NCBI RefSeq assembly: GCF_018333235.1
Contig: NZ_BORP01000002.1
Location: 62,001-126,000 of the forward strand
Length of the DNA stretch: 64,000 bases
From: Ornithinibacillus bavariensis
GTDB taxonomy: Bacteria; Bacillota; Bacilli; Bacillales; Amphibacillaceae
Direction of reading: 5' to 3'
Part shown: positions 1 through 9,011 of the stretch, one piece after another
How the letters are laid out: each line of letters begins with the position of its first letter
Numbering within the stretch: position 1 is the first letter of the stretch
Position numbers and translations under genes: made by a program
The notes under the pieces: model-generated
The model's input: the letters and a program-made list of their open reading frames with translations, nothing else
What the model was told of the DNA's origin: nothing
Databases searched by the model: none

Positions 1-2
1 AA

Positions 3-1121
3 TATACATTTTTTGTTAATGAAGGCGATGATCGTTTACAGATACGGAAGAAGGATGTAGAGGAGATTCTTAGACATACCTTTGATGACCCCGTTGTTTT
101 GGTGGATAAAGATAACAGGTCAGCTAGAATTATAGGTGTACCAATTAACGTATCAGGGAAAAAATATGCACTAATTACACGAATTGATTATGAAGATGAG
201 TTTGAGGATATTCAACAAGGAATCTTTATGTCTTTAGTTATTGTGTTAATGGTTGGTAGTCTCTTAATTCTCCTAGCATCGACCTATTTAGTAAAACCCA
301 TTAGGAATTTGACCCATGCTGCACGAAAGCTTGCTAAAGGGGATTTCTCAGTACGAGTAGAGAAAAAGGAAGGCAAAAACCAGGATGAGGTTGGGGAACT
401 AATCGATAGCTTTAATCATATGGCAACTGAGATTGAAAAAATTGATATGATGCGAGCAGACTTTGTTAGTAATGTCTCTCATGAAATACAATCGCCCCTT
501 ACTTCGATAAAAGGATTTACAAAAGCCATTATGGATGATGTAGTTCCAAAGGAAGACCAGAAGGAATACCTAACCATAATTTATCAAGAGATTGAACGAA
601 TGTCGAGGTTAAGTGATAACTTATTACGTATGGCATCACTGGATTCAGAGCACCATCCATACCACCCCGTTTCCTATCGTCTTGATGAACAATTAAGAAA
701 ATCGATATTAACAACCCAGCCACAGTGGGAAAAAAAGAATCTATCCATAGAGCTAGATTTAGAACCTGTTGAAATATTTGCTGATAAGGATTTGATGGAG
801 CAGGTATGGCTTAATTTAGTTATAAATGCGATAAAATATTCCCATGATAATGGAACCATCGAAATTGCTATTAAAATTGCTGGTGGTCAAATTCATGTAC
901 TAGTTAGAGATTACGGTATTGGAATACCGGGAGAGGCAATACCTAACTTATTCAGTCGTTTCTATAAAGTGGATCGTTCTAGAAACCGTTCAATCGATGG
1001 AAATGGATTAGGGCTTTCTATCGTGAAGAAAATAATATCGATCCATAAGTTCAGTATTCATGTTATCAGTGAAGAAGGGGTGGGCTCAACATTCACAGTA
1101 AAAATACCAATCAGGCACTAA
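3..1121 (+). CDS. Sensor histidine kinase, C-terminal part (5' end outside window)
   Basis: The reading frame is open from base 3, so the start codon lies upstream of the window. The visible part holds the end of an extracytoplasmic sensor domain, one membrane segment (about bases 222-295), a HAMP linker, a HisKA domain with the phospho-acceptor histidine in the motif SHEIQSPL (codon at 480), and an HATPase_c domain with N-box NLVINAIKYS, G1 box DYGIGIP and G2 box GNGLGLSIV. It is a membrane kinase of the PhoR/YclK-like class that should phosphorylate an OmpR-type regulator, expected just upstream. The signal it senses is unknown. A strong terminator follows the stop codon. Confidence 0.9.
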   Translation, partial: YTFFVNEGDDRLQIRKKDVEEILRHTFDDPVVLVDKDNRSARIIGVPINVSGKKYALITRIDYEDEFEDIQQGIFMSLVIVLMVGSLLILLASTYLVKPIRNLTHAARKLAKGDFSVRVEKKEGKNQDEVGELIDSFNHMATEIEKIDMMRADFVSNVSHEIQSPLTSIKGFTKAIMDDVVPKEDQKEYLTIIYQEIERMSRLSDNLLRMASLDSEHHPYHPVSYRLDEQLRKSILTTQPQWEKKNLSIELDLEPVEIFADKDLMEQVWLNLVINAIKYSHDNGTIEIAIKIAGGQIHVLVRDYGIGIPGEAIPNLFSRFYKVDRSRNRSIDGNGLGLSIVKKIISIHKFSIHVISEEGVGSTFTVKIPIRH

Positions 1122-1122
1122 A

Positions 1123-1160
1123 AAAAGGGCTAGGAACAATTTTTTGTTCTTAGTCCTTTT
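1123..1160 (+). terminator. Rho-independent terminator of the kinase gene
   Basis: A stem of about 17 bp (AAAAGGGCTAGGAACAA paired with TTGTTCTTAGTCCTTTT) with a short T-rich loop begins two bases after the kinase stop codon and ends in a T run. Confidence 0.8.
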
Positions 1161-1188
1161 CAGTTCATATTCAGTTCATATTTATAAT
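1161..1188 (+). promoter_or_regulatory. 11-bp tandem direct repeat ahead of a TATAAT box
   Basis: The sequence CAGTTCATATT occurs twice in exact tandem (1161-1171 and 1172-1182), followed at once by TATAAT at 1183-1188. Direct repeats with an 11-bp period are the usual binding pattern of OmpR/PhoB-family response regulators. The site lies between the kinase gene and the YugP-like gene, so it may be the target of the regulator partnered with this kinase. The regulator assignment is inference. Confidence 0.4.
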
Positions 1189-1350
1189 TTATACTAAAAA
1201 CAAAATAAGATCATTAGAAATTTCTTTATTTGTGAAACGAAGTACAAAGTAATTTCGTATAGATAAGTGATACTCCAAAAAAAGGGTATTAATCTAGGAT
1301 GAAATTGGCAAGTCTGAATATAAGAGTAAGAACAGCTAGGGGGAATAGAC

Positions 1351-2034
1351 ATGTTCTTTCATCCAATGGATTTTTTAATAATTATCGCTTTTGGACTTGC
1401 GATGTGGGCACAAAGTCTTGTACAGCGTAATTTCCGAAAAGGTTCTAAAATAGGCTCATCCTCTGGGATGACAGGTGTAGAAGTAGCAAGGAAAATTTTA
1501 GATAGTGAAGGACTCTCTGATGTAAGGATTGAGCTTTCAAGAAGAGGAGCATTATCCGATCACTATGATCCGACAGCTAAGGTTGTTCGACTTTCGGAGC
1601 CTGTATATCGCGGGAAATCTATCGCTTCTCTGGCGGTTGCTGCACATGAGGTTGGGCATGCTATCCAGCATGCGAATCATTATTCCATGCTAGTGTTTCG
1701 TCATAAGCTTTTTCCAGTGGCGAATATTAGCTCCCAGCTAGCACCATTTTTATTAATTGCTGGATTCATTTTTTCCATACCGAGTCTAATTGGAATTGGA
1801 ATTGTTTTTTTTGCGGCAGCAGTCGTTTTTCAGCTCGTCACCCTACCTGTTGAGTACAACGCATCGAGTCGAGCTAGAAATAAATTAATTACACTTGGAA
1901 TGATTACGAATCAAGAGGAGAAAGGCGTAGGTAAGGTTTTAAATGCGGCGGCTTTGACCTATGTAGCAAGTACCTTAATCGCTTTACTTGAATTAGTAAA
2001 ATACATCATGATTTTTCGTGAACGAAATAGTTAA
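1351..2034 (+). CDS. yugP: YugP-like membrane zinc metallopeptidase
   Basis: A 227-residue protein with an N-terminal membrane segment, a zinc-binding HEVGH motif (H99, E100, H103) and further hydrophobic segments at about 125-165 and 200-220. This is the architecture and size of the Zn_peptidase_2 (YugP) family, integral membrane metallopeptidases whose substrates are largely uncharacterised. The ATG follows an AGGGGGAATAG ribosome site. A possible OmpR-type operator lies 160 bp upstream. The next gene starts 17 bp after its stop, so the two are probably co-transcribed. Confidence 0.85.
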   Translation: MFFHPMDFLIIIAFGLAMWAQSLVQRNFRKGSKIGSSSGMTGVEVARKILDSEGLSDVRIELSRRGALSDHYDPTAKVVRLSEPVYRGKSIASLAVAAHEVGHAIQHANHYSMLVFRHKLFPVANISSQLAPFLLIAGFIFSIPSLIGIGIVFFAAAVVFQLVTLPVEYNASSRARNKLITLGMITNQEEKGVGKVLNAAALTYVASTLIALLELVKYIMIFRERNS

Positions 2035-2050
2035 GAAGGTGGGATGTTTA

Positions 2051-2482
2051 ATGAGTTATTTACCAATAACTGATATGCCAAGCTTTATCAAGAAAGAAGT
2101 AGATACGTTAAATGAGGCAATCGCACCATTCATAAAAAGGATATCAAAATATTCATTTTGGGCTTTTCCGTTAATCGTGTTTTCACTCATTAATTTGTTA
2201 TTTATGTTGTTCATTATGCCAGACACAAGGACTACATTTTCATTAGTCATCTATGCGGTGATGGGTGCCTTTGGTTTTGCTTTATCTAGAGAGGTGAAGC
2301 TACAGCGCAAAGAAGTAATAAAGGTAAGTGAGGATTTCATTATAAACCGAATTGAAAAAAGTAGTGCTTTGGTAGATTCCATAAAAGACCGGTATATTAA
2401 ATTGGTTAAAGAGCAGCCTGCATTTGCAATGAATTATTTCATTCGATTCTTGGAAGAAGAGAATCGAGAGATAAGTCACTAA
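2051..2482 (+). CDS. DUF5392-like membrane protein
   Basis: A 143-residue protein with two adjacent membrane segments (about residues 40-62 and 66-84) between hydrophilic ends. It resembles the uncharacterised DUF5392/YwnF-type proteins of Bacillaceae; that name is from memory and unverified. I chose the ATG at 2051 because AAGGTGGGA sits at the right distance before it, whereas an in-frame ATG at 2018 would overlap the preceding gene and has no ribosome site. Function unknown. Confidence 0.65.
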   Translation: MSYLPITDMPSFIKKEVDTLNEAIAPFIKRISKYSFWAFPLIVFSLINLLFMLFIMPDTRTTFSLVIYAVMGAFGFALSREVKLQRKEVIKVSEDFIINRIEKSSALVDSIKDRYIKLVKEQPAFAMNYFIRFLEEENREISH

Positions 2483-2503
2483 AGCGCTAGCTGGAGGGAT
2501 TTA

Positions 2504-2797
2504 GTGGAGTTATTAGCCGAGCAGGAATATGTAAAGATTGAACGTAAGGTAGATAGTTTGGAACAGGTAGATTTGGAACACTGGCGCTACTTACGTCTAT
2601 ATAAAAGCAAAATTACGAGTGAGCATCGTGAATTTCCTATTCAGGAAGTTTTAGATATGTCTTTCCGTGAAATCGGTAGTAAAGGGGTTGGCCTTCTTTA
2701 CTTACATACTATACGTGGTGTGTACTCGTATACCGTGAAGTCTTCTCCAAAGCAATTTATTGAAACGTATAAGCGGCATGTAGGAAAAAATGTATGA
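2504..2797 (+). CDS. Small hypothetical protein (97 aa)
   Basis: GTG start preceded by CTGGAGGGAT at good spacing, 21 bp after the previous stop, so probably in the same transcript. The protein is soluble, charged and rich in aromatic residues, with no signal peptide or membrane segment. The middle part (about residues 20-90) looks like a compact alpha/beta domain reminiscent of small PH-like or YcxB-type domains, but I do not recognise a family. It precedes an Spx-family gene by 36 bp. Confidence 0.6.
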   Translation: MELLAEQEYVKIERKVDSLEQVDLEHWRYLRLYKSKITSEHREFPIQEVLDMSFREIGSKGVGLLYLHTIRGVYSYTVKSSPKQFIETYKRHVGKNV

Positions 2798-2833
2798 GAT
2801 TTTCAAAACTTTAGTTGAAATGGGGAATGATCG

Positions 2834-3235
2834 ATGACTGTTATGATTTATGGAGCAGCGTGTTCATCAACAAGAAAAGCAAAAGATTGGTTTAGAAAAA
2901 ATAACATAGAATTTGTGGAACGAAACATTTTAAGGGAACCTTTAACAGTACAGGAGCTACAGCAAATCTTGCGAAGAACGGTTGAAGGTACAGAAGAAAT
3001 TATATCAACAAGATCAAAGGTATATAAAGAATTAAATGTGGATATTGATTCCCTTCCATTACAAGAGCTGCTGGAACTAATTCATGAACATCCAAGACTA
3101 TTAAGAAGCCCAATCATGCTTGATGATAAACGATTACAGGTAGGGTTTCATGTGGATGACATTAGACAATTTTTGCCACGGAAAACAAGAGAAAGACAAT
3201 GGTTACAGTGGCGAATGAATTACCTTCCGATGTGA
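2834..3235 (+). CDS. Spx/ArsC-family regulator lacking the CXXC redox switch
   Basis: A 133-residue protein that aligns along its length with Spx, the RNA-polymerase alpha-CTD-binding stress regulator of Bacillota. Gly52, needed for the alpha-CTD contact in Spx, is present. The redox motif is not: the canonical C10-T-S-C13 reads C10-S-S-T13, so an intramolecular disulfide cannot form. The RRPI region reads RSPI, changing Arg92 to Ser. Any regulation by oxidation must therefore differ from Spx; it could be redox-insensitive or use single-Cys chemistry. A canonical Spx is encoded at 33877. A strong bidirectional terminator follows. Confidence 0.85.
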   Translation: MTVMIYGAACSSTRKAKDWFRKNNIEFVERNILREPLTVQELQQILRRTVEGTEEIISTRSKVYKELNVDIDSLPLQELLELIHEHPRLLRSPIMLDDKRLQVGFHVDDIRQFLPRKTRERQWLQWRMNYLPM

Positions 3236-3251
3236 AATAAATGAGAAAGAC

Positions 3252-3304
3252 TAACTTAGGAAAAACGTAACCCCTAATGAAGCGGTTACGTTTTTTCTAA
3301 GTTA
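3252..3304. terminator. Bidirectional terminator, long perfect stem
   Basis: A 21-bp stem (starting TAACTTAGG, ending CTAAGTTA, with CGTAACC/GGTTACG at the inner end) encloses a short loop, with a T run on the plus strand and an A run on the other. Only one G-T pair interrupts it. It separates the Spx paralogue from the TraB-like gene. Confidence 0.85.
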
Positions 3305-3377
3305 GTAGTAAAATTATTCAAATTTATTCCAAACTAGTTTATTATTAAATTTATATAGATACAAAGGAAGGTAACCA

Positions 3378-4544
3378 ATGTCCGAAGAAAATATATCACG
3401 ATTGCAAATAGAGGGAAAAGAGATTATCTTAATTGGCACTGCCCATGTATCGAAAAACAGTGCCGAGCAGGTTAAAGAAGTGATTGAGAGAGAACAGCCT
3501 GACTCTGTTTGTATCGAATTAGATGAGCAACGATATAAATCGATTACAGAAGGAAACAAGTGGAAGGATACAGACATTTTTCAAATTATTAAGAATGGCA
3601 AGTCATCCTTGCTATTAATGAATCTTGCCATTTCTTCCTTTCAGAAGCGGATGGCTAACCAATTTGGGATTAATCCAGGGCAAGAGATGATTCAAGGCAT
3701 CGAGTCAGCAAAAGAAACTGGAGCAAATTTAGTGCTTGCAGACCGAAATATTCAAACAACATTTTCCAGGATCTGGCGCGGTATTGGTTTAAAGGGAAAG
3801 GCAATGCTGTTAACTCAAGTTATAGCGAGCATCTTCACGAAGGAGACCATAACAGAGGAAGAGCTAGAGAAGATGAAAAACCAAGATATGATTGATTCTA
3901 TGCTCCAGGAGTTTACAGAAAGCTTCCCGAGGCTAAAGACACCTTTAATTGACGAACGAGATCAATATCTTGCACAAAAAATTAAAGAAGCACCAGGAGA
4001 AAAAATAGTTGCTGTATTAGGTGCAGCACACGTTCCGGGAATCAAGGAGCAAATTAAAAAGAATCATGACCTAGGGCTTCTCACCAAGCTACCACCAAAA
4101 TCGAAAATTCCTAGACTTATTGGCTGGTCGATACCTATTCTCATTATAGCCCTCATTGTATACACCTTTATGACAAATGCAGAAGCTGGTGTTGCCCAGG
4201 TTATTAGCTGGGTTTTATGGAATGGATCGTTGTCAGCACTAGGTACACTACTTGCCTTTGGACACCCGCTTGCTGTAGTCACTGCCTTCATTGCAGCACC
4301 GATTACATCATTGGAACCATTCCTTGCTGCAGGCTGGTTTGCAGGCTTTGTTCAAGCTGCGTTTAAAAGACCAAATGTCCGAGATTTCGAAAGCCTAACG
4401 GAGGATGTTCATAGTTTAAAGGGATTTTGGAACAATAAAGTGACTCGTGTTCTTTTAGTAGTCATCTTTGCTAATATTGGGAGTTCAATTGGAACCTTTG
4501 TAGGTGGTGCAGATGTAATTCGTTTGTTCATTGAGCATTTATAA
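3378..4544 (+). CDS. TraB/PrgY-family membrane protein
   Basis: A 388-residue protein. The N-terminal 230 residues carry the TraB family signatures: GTAHVS near residue 20, an ELDEQR motif near 48, and GAAHVPG near 213. Residues about 250-388 hold four or so membrane segments. The family includes enterococcal PrgY/TraB pheromone-shutdown proteins and is related to the Tiki/EreA/PrgY metal-dependent hydrolase superfamily, so a membrane-anchored peptidase or hydrolase acting on secreted peptides is possible; the substrate cannot be predicted. The ATG follows AAAGGAAGG. Confidence 0.8.
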   Translation: MSEENISRLQIEGKEIILIGTAHVSKNSAEQVKEVIEREQPDSVCIELDEQRYKSITEGNKWKDTDIFQIIKNGKSSLLLMNLAISSFQKRMANQFGINPGQEMIQGIESAKETGANLVLADRNIQTTFSRIWRGIGLKGKAMLLTQVIASIFTKETITEEELEKMKNQDMIDSMLQEFTESFPRLKTPLIDERDQYLAQKIKEAPGEKIVAVLGAAHVPGIKEQIKKNHDLGLLTKLPPKSKIPRLIGWSIPILIIALIVYTFMTNAEAGVAQVISWVLWNGSLSALGTLLAFGHPLAVVTAFIAAPITSLEPFLAAGWFAGFVQAAFKRPNVRDFESLTEDVHSLKGFWNNKVTRVLLVVIFANIGSSIGTFVGGADVIRLFIEHL

Positions 4545-4641
4545 GTAAATAGGGACCAGAATGATCTCTGTTCTAAATTAGAAATATTAAAAGTATTAAT
4601 TACTATATTCATGTTTGAAAATCCTAAGGGGGAACTTTCTA

Positions 4642-5874
4642 GTGATCATTGCGATCATCATTTTATTATGTGCATCATTTTTCTTTTCAGGTAGTGAGAC
4701 TGCTTTAACTGCAGCAAATAAGATGAAACTACAAACAAAAGCAAATCAACATGACAATAAGTCTGCCAAATTGTTAGAGCTAGTTTCCAAACCAAGTGAA
4801 TTCATTACTACCATTTTGATTGGAAATAACATTGCTAATATTATTTTACCTACTCTAGTAACCATGGTAGCGATGGAGCTTGGCGCTAACATTGCTATTG
4901 CTTCAGCTGTTTTGACTGTAACGATTATCGTGTTCTCAGAGGTACTACCAAAGTCAATAGCTGCTGCTTTTCCAGATCGAATTGCTTATATTGTATATCC
5001 TATTATTCGCTTTTTTATGATAATATTTAAGCCATTTACATTTCTATTAAATGGCTTAACTGGACTAGTAGTTAAATGGCTTTCAAAGGATGACGACGAC
5101 AATGTCTCTATATCGAAAGAGGACCTTCGAGCAATGGTAGATATTGCCGGTACAGAAGGGACATTTAAGCAAGAGGAATCCTACCGTATCAAAGGAGTTC
5201 TCGATTTCCAGGATTTAAACGTAAAGGACGTTATGAAAACTCCTCGAATTGATATTGTGGCAGTTCCTCATGATGCTACATATGAAGAGGTTCGGGATAT
5301 TGTTATTCAAAATCAGTATACAAGATACCCAGTTTATGAAGGGGACATCGATAATATTATTGGGGTGTTCCATTCGAAGTATTTATTGACCTGGTCTATC
5401 GAACCAGAAAAAAGACTAGAATCATTTTGTGACTTGGAGCCGATGGTTTTCTTTGAATTCCATTCGATTGAGATGATTTTTAGACAAATGACACGGGATC
5501 GGAAGCATTTAGCTATTGTTTTAGATGAATATGGAGGAACAGAGGGCATTATTACACATGAGGATATTATTGAGGCCATGATCGGGTTAGAAATTGAAGA
5601 TGAAATGGACCTTGAAAGTGAGAAGTTGGTTGAAAAATTAACGGATACAGAAATTATATGTGATGGAAAAATCACGCTACACCGTCTAAACTCCATTTTC
5701 GATACGGAGATACCTGAAGAAGAAGATGTACTTTCAGGATACTTACTAACCGAATTCATTCGTTTTCCTCAGCAGGGAGATATTTTGGAACGAGATAACT
5801 TGAAGTTTAAAATACTAGAGGTTGACGGAAGAACCTTAAAGCAAATACAAATTATTAAAGAAAATTTAGCCTGA
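4642..5874 (+). CDS. Hemolysin-C/CorC-type CNNM transporter with CBS pair
   Basis: A protein of about 410 residues: an N-terminal CNNM/DUF21 membrane domain with three to four segments, two CBS domains (about residues 190-310) and a C-terminal CorC_HlyC domain. Family members are implicated in divalent cation (Mg/Co) efflux or homeostasis; the hemolysin label is historical. I chose GTG at 4642 because AAGGGGG lies nine bases before it; a TTG at 4615 would put the ribosome site inside the gene. The stop is followed after 16 bp by the next start. Confidence 0.85.
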   Translation: MIIAIIILLCASFFFSGSETALTAANKMKLQTKANQHDNKSAKLLELVSKPSEFITTILIGNNIANIILPTLVTMVAMELGANIAIASAVLTVTIIVFSEVLPKSIAAAFPDRIAYIVYPIIRFFMIIFKPFTFLLNGLTGLVVKWLSKDDDDNVSISKEDLRAMVDIAGTEGTFKQEESYRIKGVLDFQDLNVKDVMKTPRIDIVAVPHDATYEEVRDIVIQNQYTRYPVYEGDIDNIIGVFHSKYLLTWSIEPEKRLESFCDLEPMVFFEFHSIEMIFRQMTRDRKHLAIVLDEYGGTEGIITHEDIIEAMIGLEIEDEMDLESEKLVEKLTDTEIICDGKITLHRLNSIFDTEIPEEEDVLSGYLLTEFIRFPQQGDILERDNLKFKILEVDGRTLKQIQIIKENLA

Positions 5875-5890
5875 TGTGGAGGAAGATAAA

Positions 5891-6199
5891 ATGAACTGTC
5901 CTATTTGTGATAATGTACGAATGAAAGAGGTTCAAAAGGGGGATGTCTTAATTGATATTTGTCCAAGTTGTAAAGGTGTATGGCTGGATAGAGGTGAACT
6001 AGAAAAGATTAGTACAGGGTTGAAAGAGGATCAACAGTTTTATGAGGATACATTTGATTCCTATGAGCGTAAGTTTCGTGAGACGCCAGAATATAAAAAT
6101 AAGACACATCCTCATGGGTATGATGAAAAGTACAATCCGTATGGCTATAAGAAAAAGAAGAAAAAGAAGATGTTGGATTTATTTGATGACTTATTTTAG
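5891..6199 (+). CDS. TFIIB-type zinc-ribbon protein
   Basis: A 102-residue protein with two CxxC knuckles (CPIC at residues 3-6 and CPSC near 27-30) followed by the typical GVWLDRGELEKI motif of the zf-TFIIB family. The C-terminal part is charged, with a His/Tyr-rich stretch, a run of seven lysines and a DLFDDLF tail. ATG 5891 is preceded by GGAGGAAG at seven bases; an in-frame GTG at 5876 would overlap that site. Probably co-transcribed with the CNNM gene. Function unknown. Confidence 0.8.
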   Translation: MNCPICDNVRMKEVQKGDVLIDICPSCKGVWLDRGELEKISTGLKEDQQFYEDTFDSYERKFRETPEYKNKTHPHGYDEKYNPYGYKKKKKKKMLDLFDDLF

Positions 6200-6267
6200 G
6201 ATAATGCACATTATGTATAATGAAAGCAGAACAGGTTTTTGAAAAAAGCTTAGAATAATAAGTAATA

Positions 6268-6303
6268 AACCCCCGCTTAGCATGCTAAGCGGGGGTTGTT
6301 TAT
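6268..6303. terminator. Bidirectional terminator, perfect palindrome
   Basis: CCCCCGCTTAGCA and its reverse complement abut with essentially no loop, flanked by A and T residues on both sides. It lies between the convergent zinc-ribbon and FMN reductase genes. Confidence 0.85.
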
Positions 6304-6304
6304 A

Positions 6305-6868
6305 TTATGAACGTAATGGTTTTAATGCAGTGCTCCAAGCGATAACTTGATCTAGCATACCATTTGCATTGTCTGCATGATAATCAGCAGGTTTAAATAC
6401 GCTGAAGTTTTCAAAATCAGATAGAAGTGAGAAAGTAACAGCTGTACGAACATCTGCAACCTGTAATTCCCCTAAGATTAGACGTAGGTTTTCATGTGCA
6501 CGAGTACCACCAAGGCTACCATAACCAACAAAACCTGCAGCTTTGTTATTTACTTCTGCATTTAAGTAATCTAATGCATTTTTCAATGCTCCACCAACCG
6601 CATGATTATATTCAGGTGTTACAAAGATATATCCATCAAATGAAGCCATTTTTTCTGACCAAGCTTTAATAGTTGCTTGAGCCTCTTCTTTTCCAACTTC
6701 CGGAAGCTTTGCACCAAGTAATGGTAGGCTGTAGTTAGCAAGGTCAACTAACTCATATTCCACACCTTCATCATTACGGCTTGAAGCGAAGTCAAGCATC
6801 CAATTAGCTACAGCTTCACCATTTCTTCCTTCACGCACACTACCTAGTACGACTGCTATTTTTAACAT
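6305..6868 (-). CDS. NADPH-dependent FMN reductase
   Basis: A 187-residue flavodoxin-fold protein with the signatures of the FMN_red family: GSVREGRN near residue 9 (phosphate loop) and TPEYNHAVGGALKNALD near residue 85 (flavin binding). It probably reduces FMN, quinones or azo/nitro compounds with NADPH; the substrate is unknown. The start ATG is preceded by AGAGGAGGAATTAAT. Monocistronic between two terminator-bounded intergenic regions. Confidence 0.85.
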   Translation of the reverse strand: MLKIAVVLGSVREGRNGEAVANWMLDFASSRNDEGVEYELVDLANYSLPLLGAKLPEVGKEEAQATIKAWSEKMASFDGYIFVTPEYNHAVGGALKNALDYLNAEVNNKAAGFVGYGSLGGTRAHENLRLILGELQVADVRTAVTFSLLSDFENFSVFKPADYHADNANGMLDQVIAWSTALKPLRS

Positions 6869-7159
6869 ATTAATTCCTCCTCTAGATGTAGTACATCATT
6901 GAATTAAAGACGGGTAAAAATATTGAAATAAATTATCTCTAATTCAATATATTTATTATCAACATTTGTAATCTTATCATGTGTTTGTCCCTTTTGCAAC
7001 TATAAATAATTTACTTACAAAAAGTAATTATAAAATGCATAGCTAACACGAAATAACCGTATGAAAGGGGGTACATATCCCGAAAGCTAGATTGAAAAAT
7101 ATAACCTTCGATGGGACCACCTTTTCAAACGGTTTAATCATGGAACTGAATTTGAGGAT

Positions 7160-8860
7160 TTAGCTTTTAAATTTACTAATAATCTCACGTGAATGCTCTG
7201 CAACAATAGAGAGATTATGGATAGAAGTATTAATCTGATTCATTAGATTAACTTGCTGTTCTGTTCTAGAGGTGACTTCTTGGGACTTGGCCGCAGCTGT
7301 CTCAGATATAGCAGTAATATGATTCATTGTGTTAGAAATATTACCAGCTCCAACACTCATTTGCTGTACGGCAGATGAAACCTCATGTATCTTTATAGAA
7401 ACATCCTGAATATAGTTATTTATTTGTTCAAAGGAATCTCCAGCCTCAGTGACTACCCCGATTCCTGCGATAACTTCATTTGTAACAATATCCATCGTAT
7501 TCACTGCGGTCTCTACTTCATCCTGAATCGCATTTATTAGAGCTGAAATCTGGGATGATGATTTTTCCGATTGTTCGGCAAGGTTTTTAACTTCATTCGC
7601 TACAACGGCAAAACTGCGTCCTTGTTCTCCGGCTCTAGCTGCTTCAATGGAAGCATTAAGGGAAAGAAGATTGGTTTGCTCAGAAATTTCGGTGATGATT
7701 TCAATAATATGGTTTATTTCTCTGGAACGTTCTCCCAGCCCTTTAATAATCTGTGATAATCCATTTACAGTATGTTTAATCTCGTTCATTTGCTGAATGG
7801 CAACGATAACGGAATCCTTTCCTTTTGTTGCATTATCAGTTGCTTCATGTGCGATATTAGATACATTATTTGCACTCTCTGCAATTTGCTGTATACCGTT
7901 TGACATCTCGCGGATAGTTATGCTGGTTTCTCCCATTGTTCGTACCTGTGTTTCAACACCAACAGATAATTCTTCCATCGTGACTGCTATTTCCTCGGTC
8001 GTTGCATTTGTTTGTTTAACATGTTCCACAAGTTCTTTAGAAGAGGTTGCCACTTGATCAGCGCTTTCGTTAAAGCGTTGGATGACTAATGATAGGTTTG
8101 TGGACATCTGATTTAAGGTTTCGGCTAATAGCCCAATCTCATCTTTATTTTTAACGTTTATCTTATCGACAGTTAAGTCACCATCTGCAATTTGTTTTGC
8201 ATAATAAATGAACGTAGAGAGTGGTTTTGTCTTTCTACCTATGATAAAAATTGTAAAAATACATGCAATAATTAACGGAATAAGTCCAAGTAATACACTA
8301 CTCTTTACAGAATTAATCGTTCTTTCTGTAACAATGTTCGCATTAAAGTCAATAGCATTAAGGGCGATTACTTCTTGGGTGGGGTCATTGTCTTTAAAAA
8401 TAGGTGCATAACCAGTTAATCGTTTCATTCCAGCTTCTTCATATATCTCTGAATAATCTGGTTCCTTTGTTTCGATAATTTTCTTTACTAAGTTTTCATC
8501 TAGATAAAAGGAATCACCAATAGAAACACCTTGGTCTTCTAAATTTCTATCTGCTACTAAAATTTTGCCATCTAGTCCAATAATGTACTGGTCTTCAAAT
8601 ATATGCTTATGCTCAACAGTCCAGTTGATACTTTCCTGCATTTCTTTTGCTTTTTGCATATTACCATTTAATAGAGCCTCCATATCATCTGGACTAATTA
8701 GACCAGTTGTAATATTCGCACAGCCTACTGCTTCTATACCTGCTGCCTCGTATGTATGCTTATATGTAACCCAATAGTTGGAAACTGAAGTTATTAGTAA
8801 AGAAATTAAAAATACACCAATTATAATAACCCCTAATTGCCTTGTGATTCCTTTTCTCAT
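7160..8860 (-). CDS. Methyl-accepting chemotaxis protein (Cache-type sensor)
   Basis: A 566-residue chemoreceptor: membrane segment at about 10-30, an extracellular single-Cache-like domain (about 35-185), a second segment at about 190-212, HAMP, then a long MCP signalling domain. The conserved hairpin tip [19 protein letters not shown] is intact, so it should couple to CheW/CheA. The ligand cannot be predicted. AATGGAGGTACTTTC precedes the start. I checked upstream for a c-di-GMP riboswitch and saw none. Confidence 0.9.
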   Translation of the reverse strand: MRKGITRQLGVIIIGVFLISLLITSVSNYWVTYKHTYEAAGIEAVGCANITTGLISPDDMEALLNGNMQKAKEMQESINWTVEHKHIFEDQYIIGLDGKILVADRNLEDQGVSIGDSFYLDENLVKKIIETKEPDYSEIYEEAGMKRLTGYAPIFKDNDPTQEVIALNAIDFNANIVTERTINSVKSSVLLGLIPLIIACIFTIFIIGRKTKPLSTFIYYAKQIADGDLTVDKINVKNKDEIGLLAETLNQMSTNLSLVIQRFNESADQVATSSKELVEHVKQTNATTEEIAVTMEELSVGVETQVRTMGETSITIREMSNGIQQIAESANNVSNIAHEATDNATKGKDSVIVAIQQMNEIKHTVNGLSQIIKGLGERSREINHIIEIITEISEQTNLLSLNASIEAARAGEQGRSFAVVANEVKNLAEQSEKSSSQISALINAIQDEVETAVNTMDIVTNEVIAGIGVVTEAGDSFEQINNYIQDVSIKIHEVSSAVQQMSVGAGNISNTMNHITAISETAAAKSQEVTSRTEQQVNLMNQINTSIHNLSIVAEHSREIISKFKS

Positions 8861-8968
8861 GAAAGTACCTCCATTAATATAATTAAAACCTAGTCAATAT
8901 GATTATATATTAAAACGATAGACATTTGGGTATTTGGTCCTAATTATTGGGAGGTGGTCATTTGGCCT

Positions 8969-9001
8969 TAAAAAAAGGCCTAACTCCTAAGAGTTAAGCC
9001 C
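8969..9001 (-). terminator. Terminator of the D,D-carboxypeptidase gene
   Basis: On the minus strand GGGCTTAACTC pairs with GAGTTAGGCC around a four-base loop and is followed by seven T residues. Confidence 0.85.
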
Positions 9002-9011
9002 TCACCATTCC

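Noticed and set aside
7060-7159. Possible degraded coding segment between the FMN reductase and chemoreceptor genes
   Set aside because: A plus-strand frame gives a protein-like stretch of about 30 residues, but it has an internal stop and no ribosome site; too little to call.
8861-8960. c-di-GMP riboswitch ahead of the chemoreceptor gene
   Set aside because: The 5' region is short and AT-rich, with none of the conserved GEMM elements.
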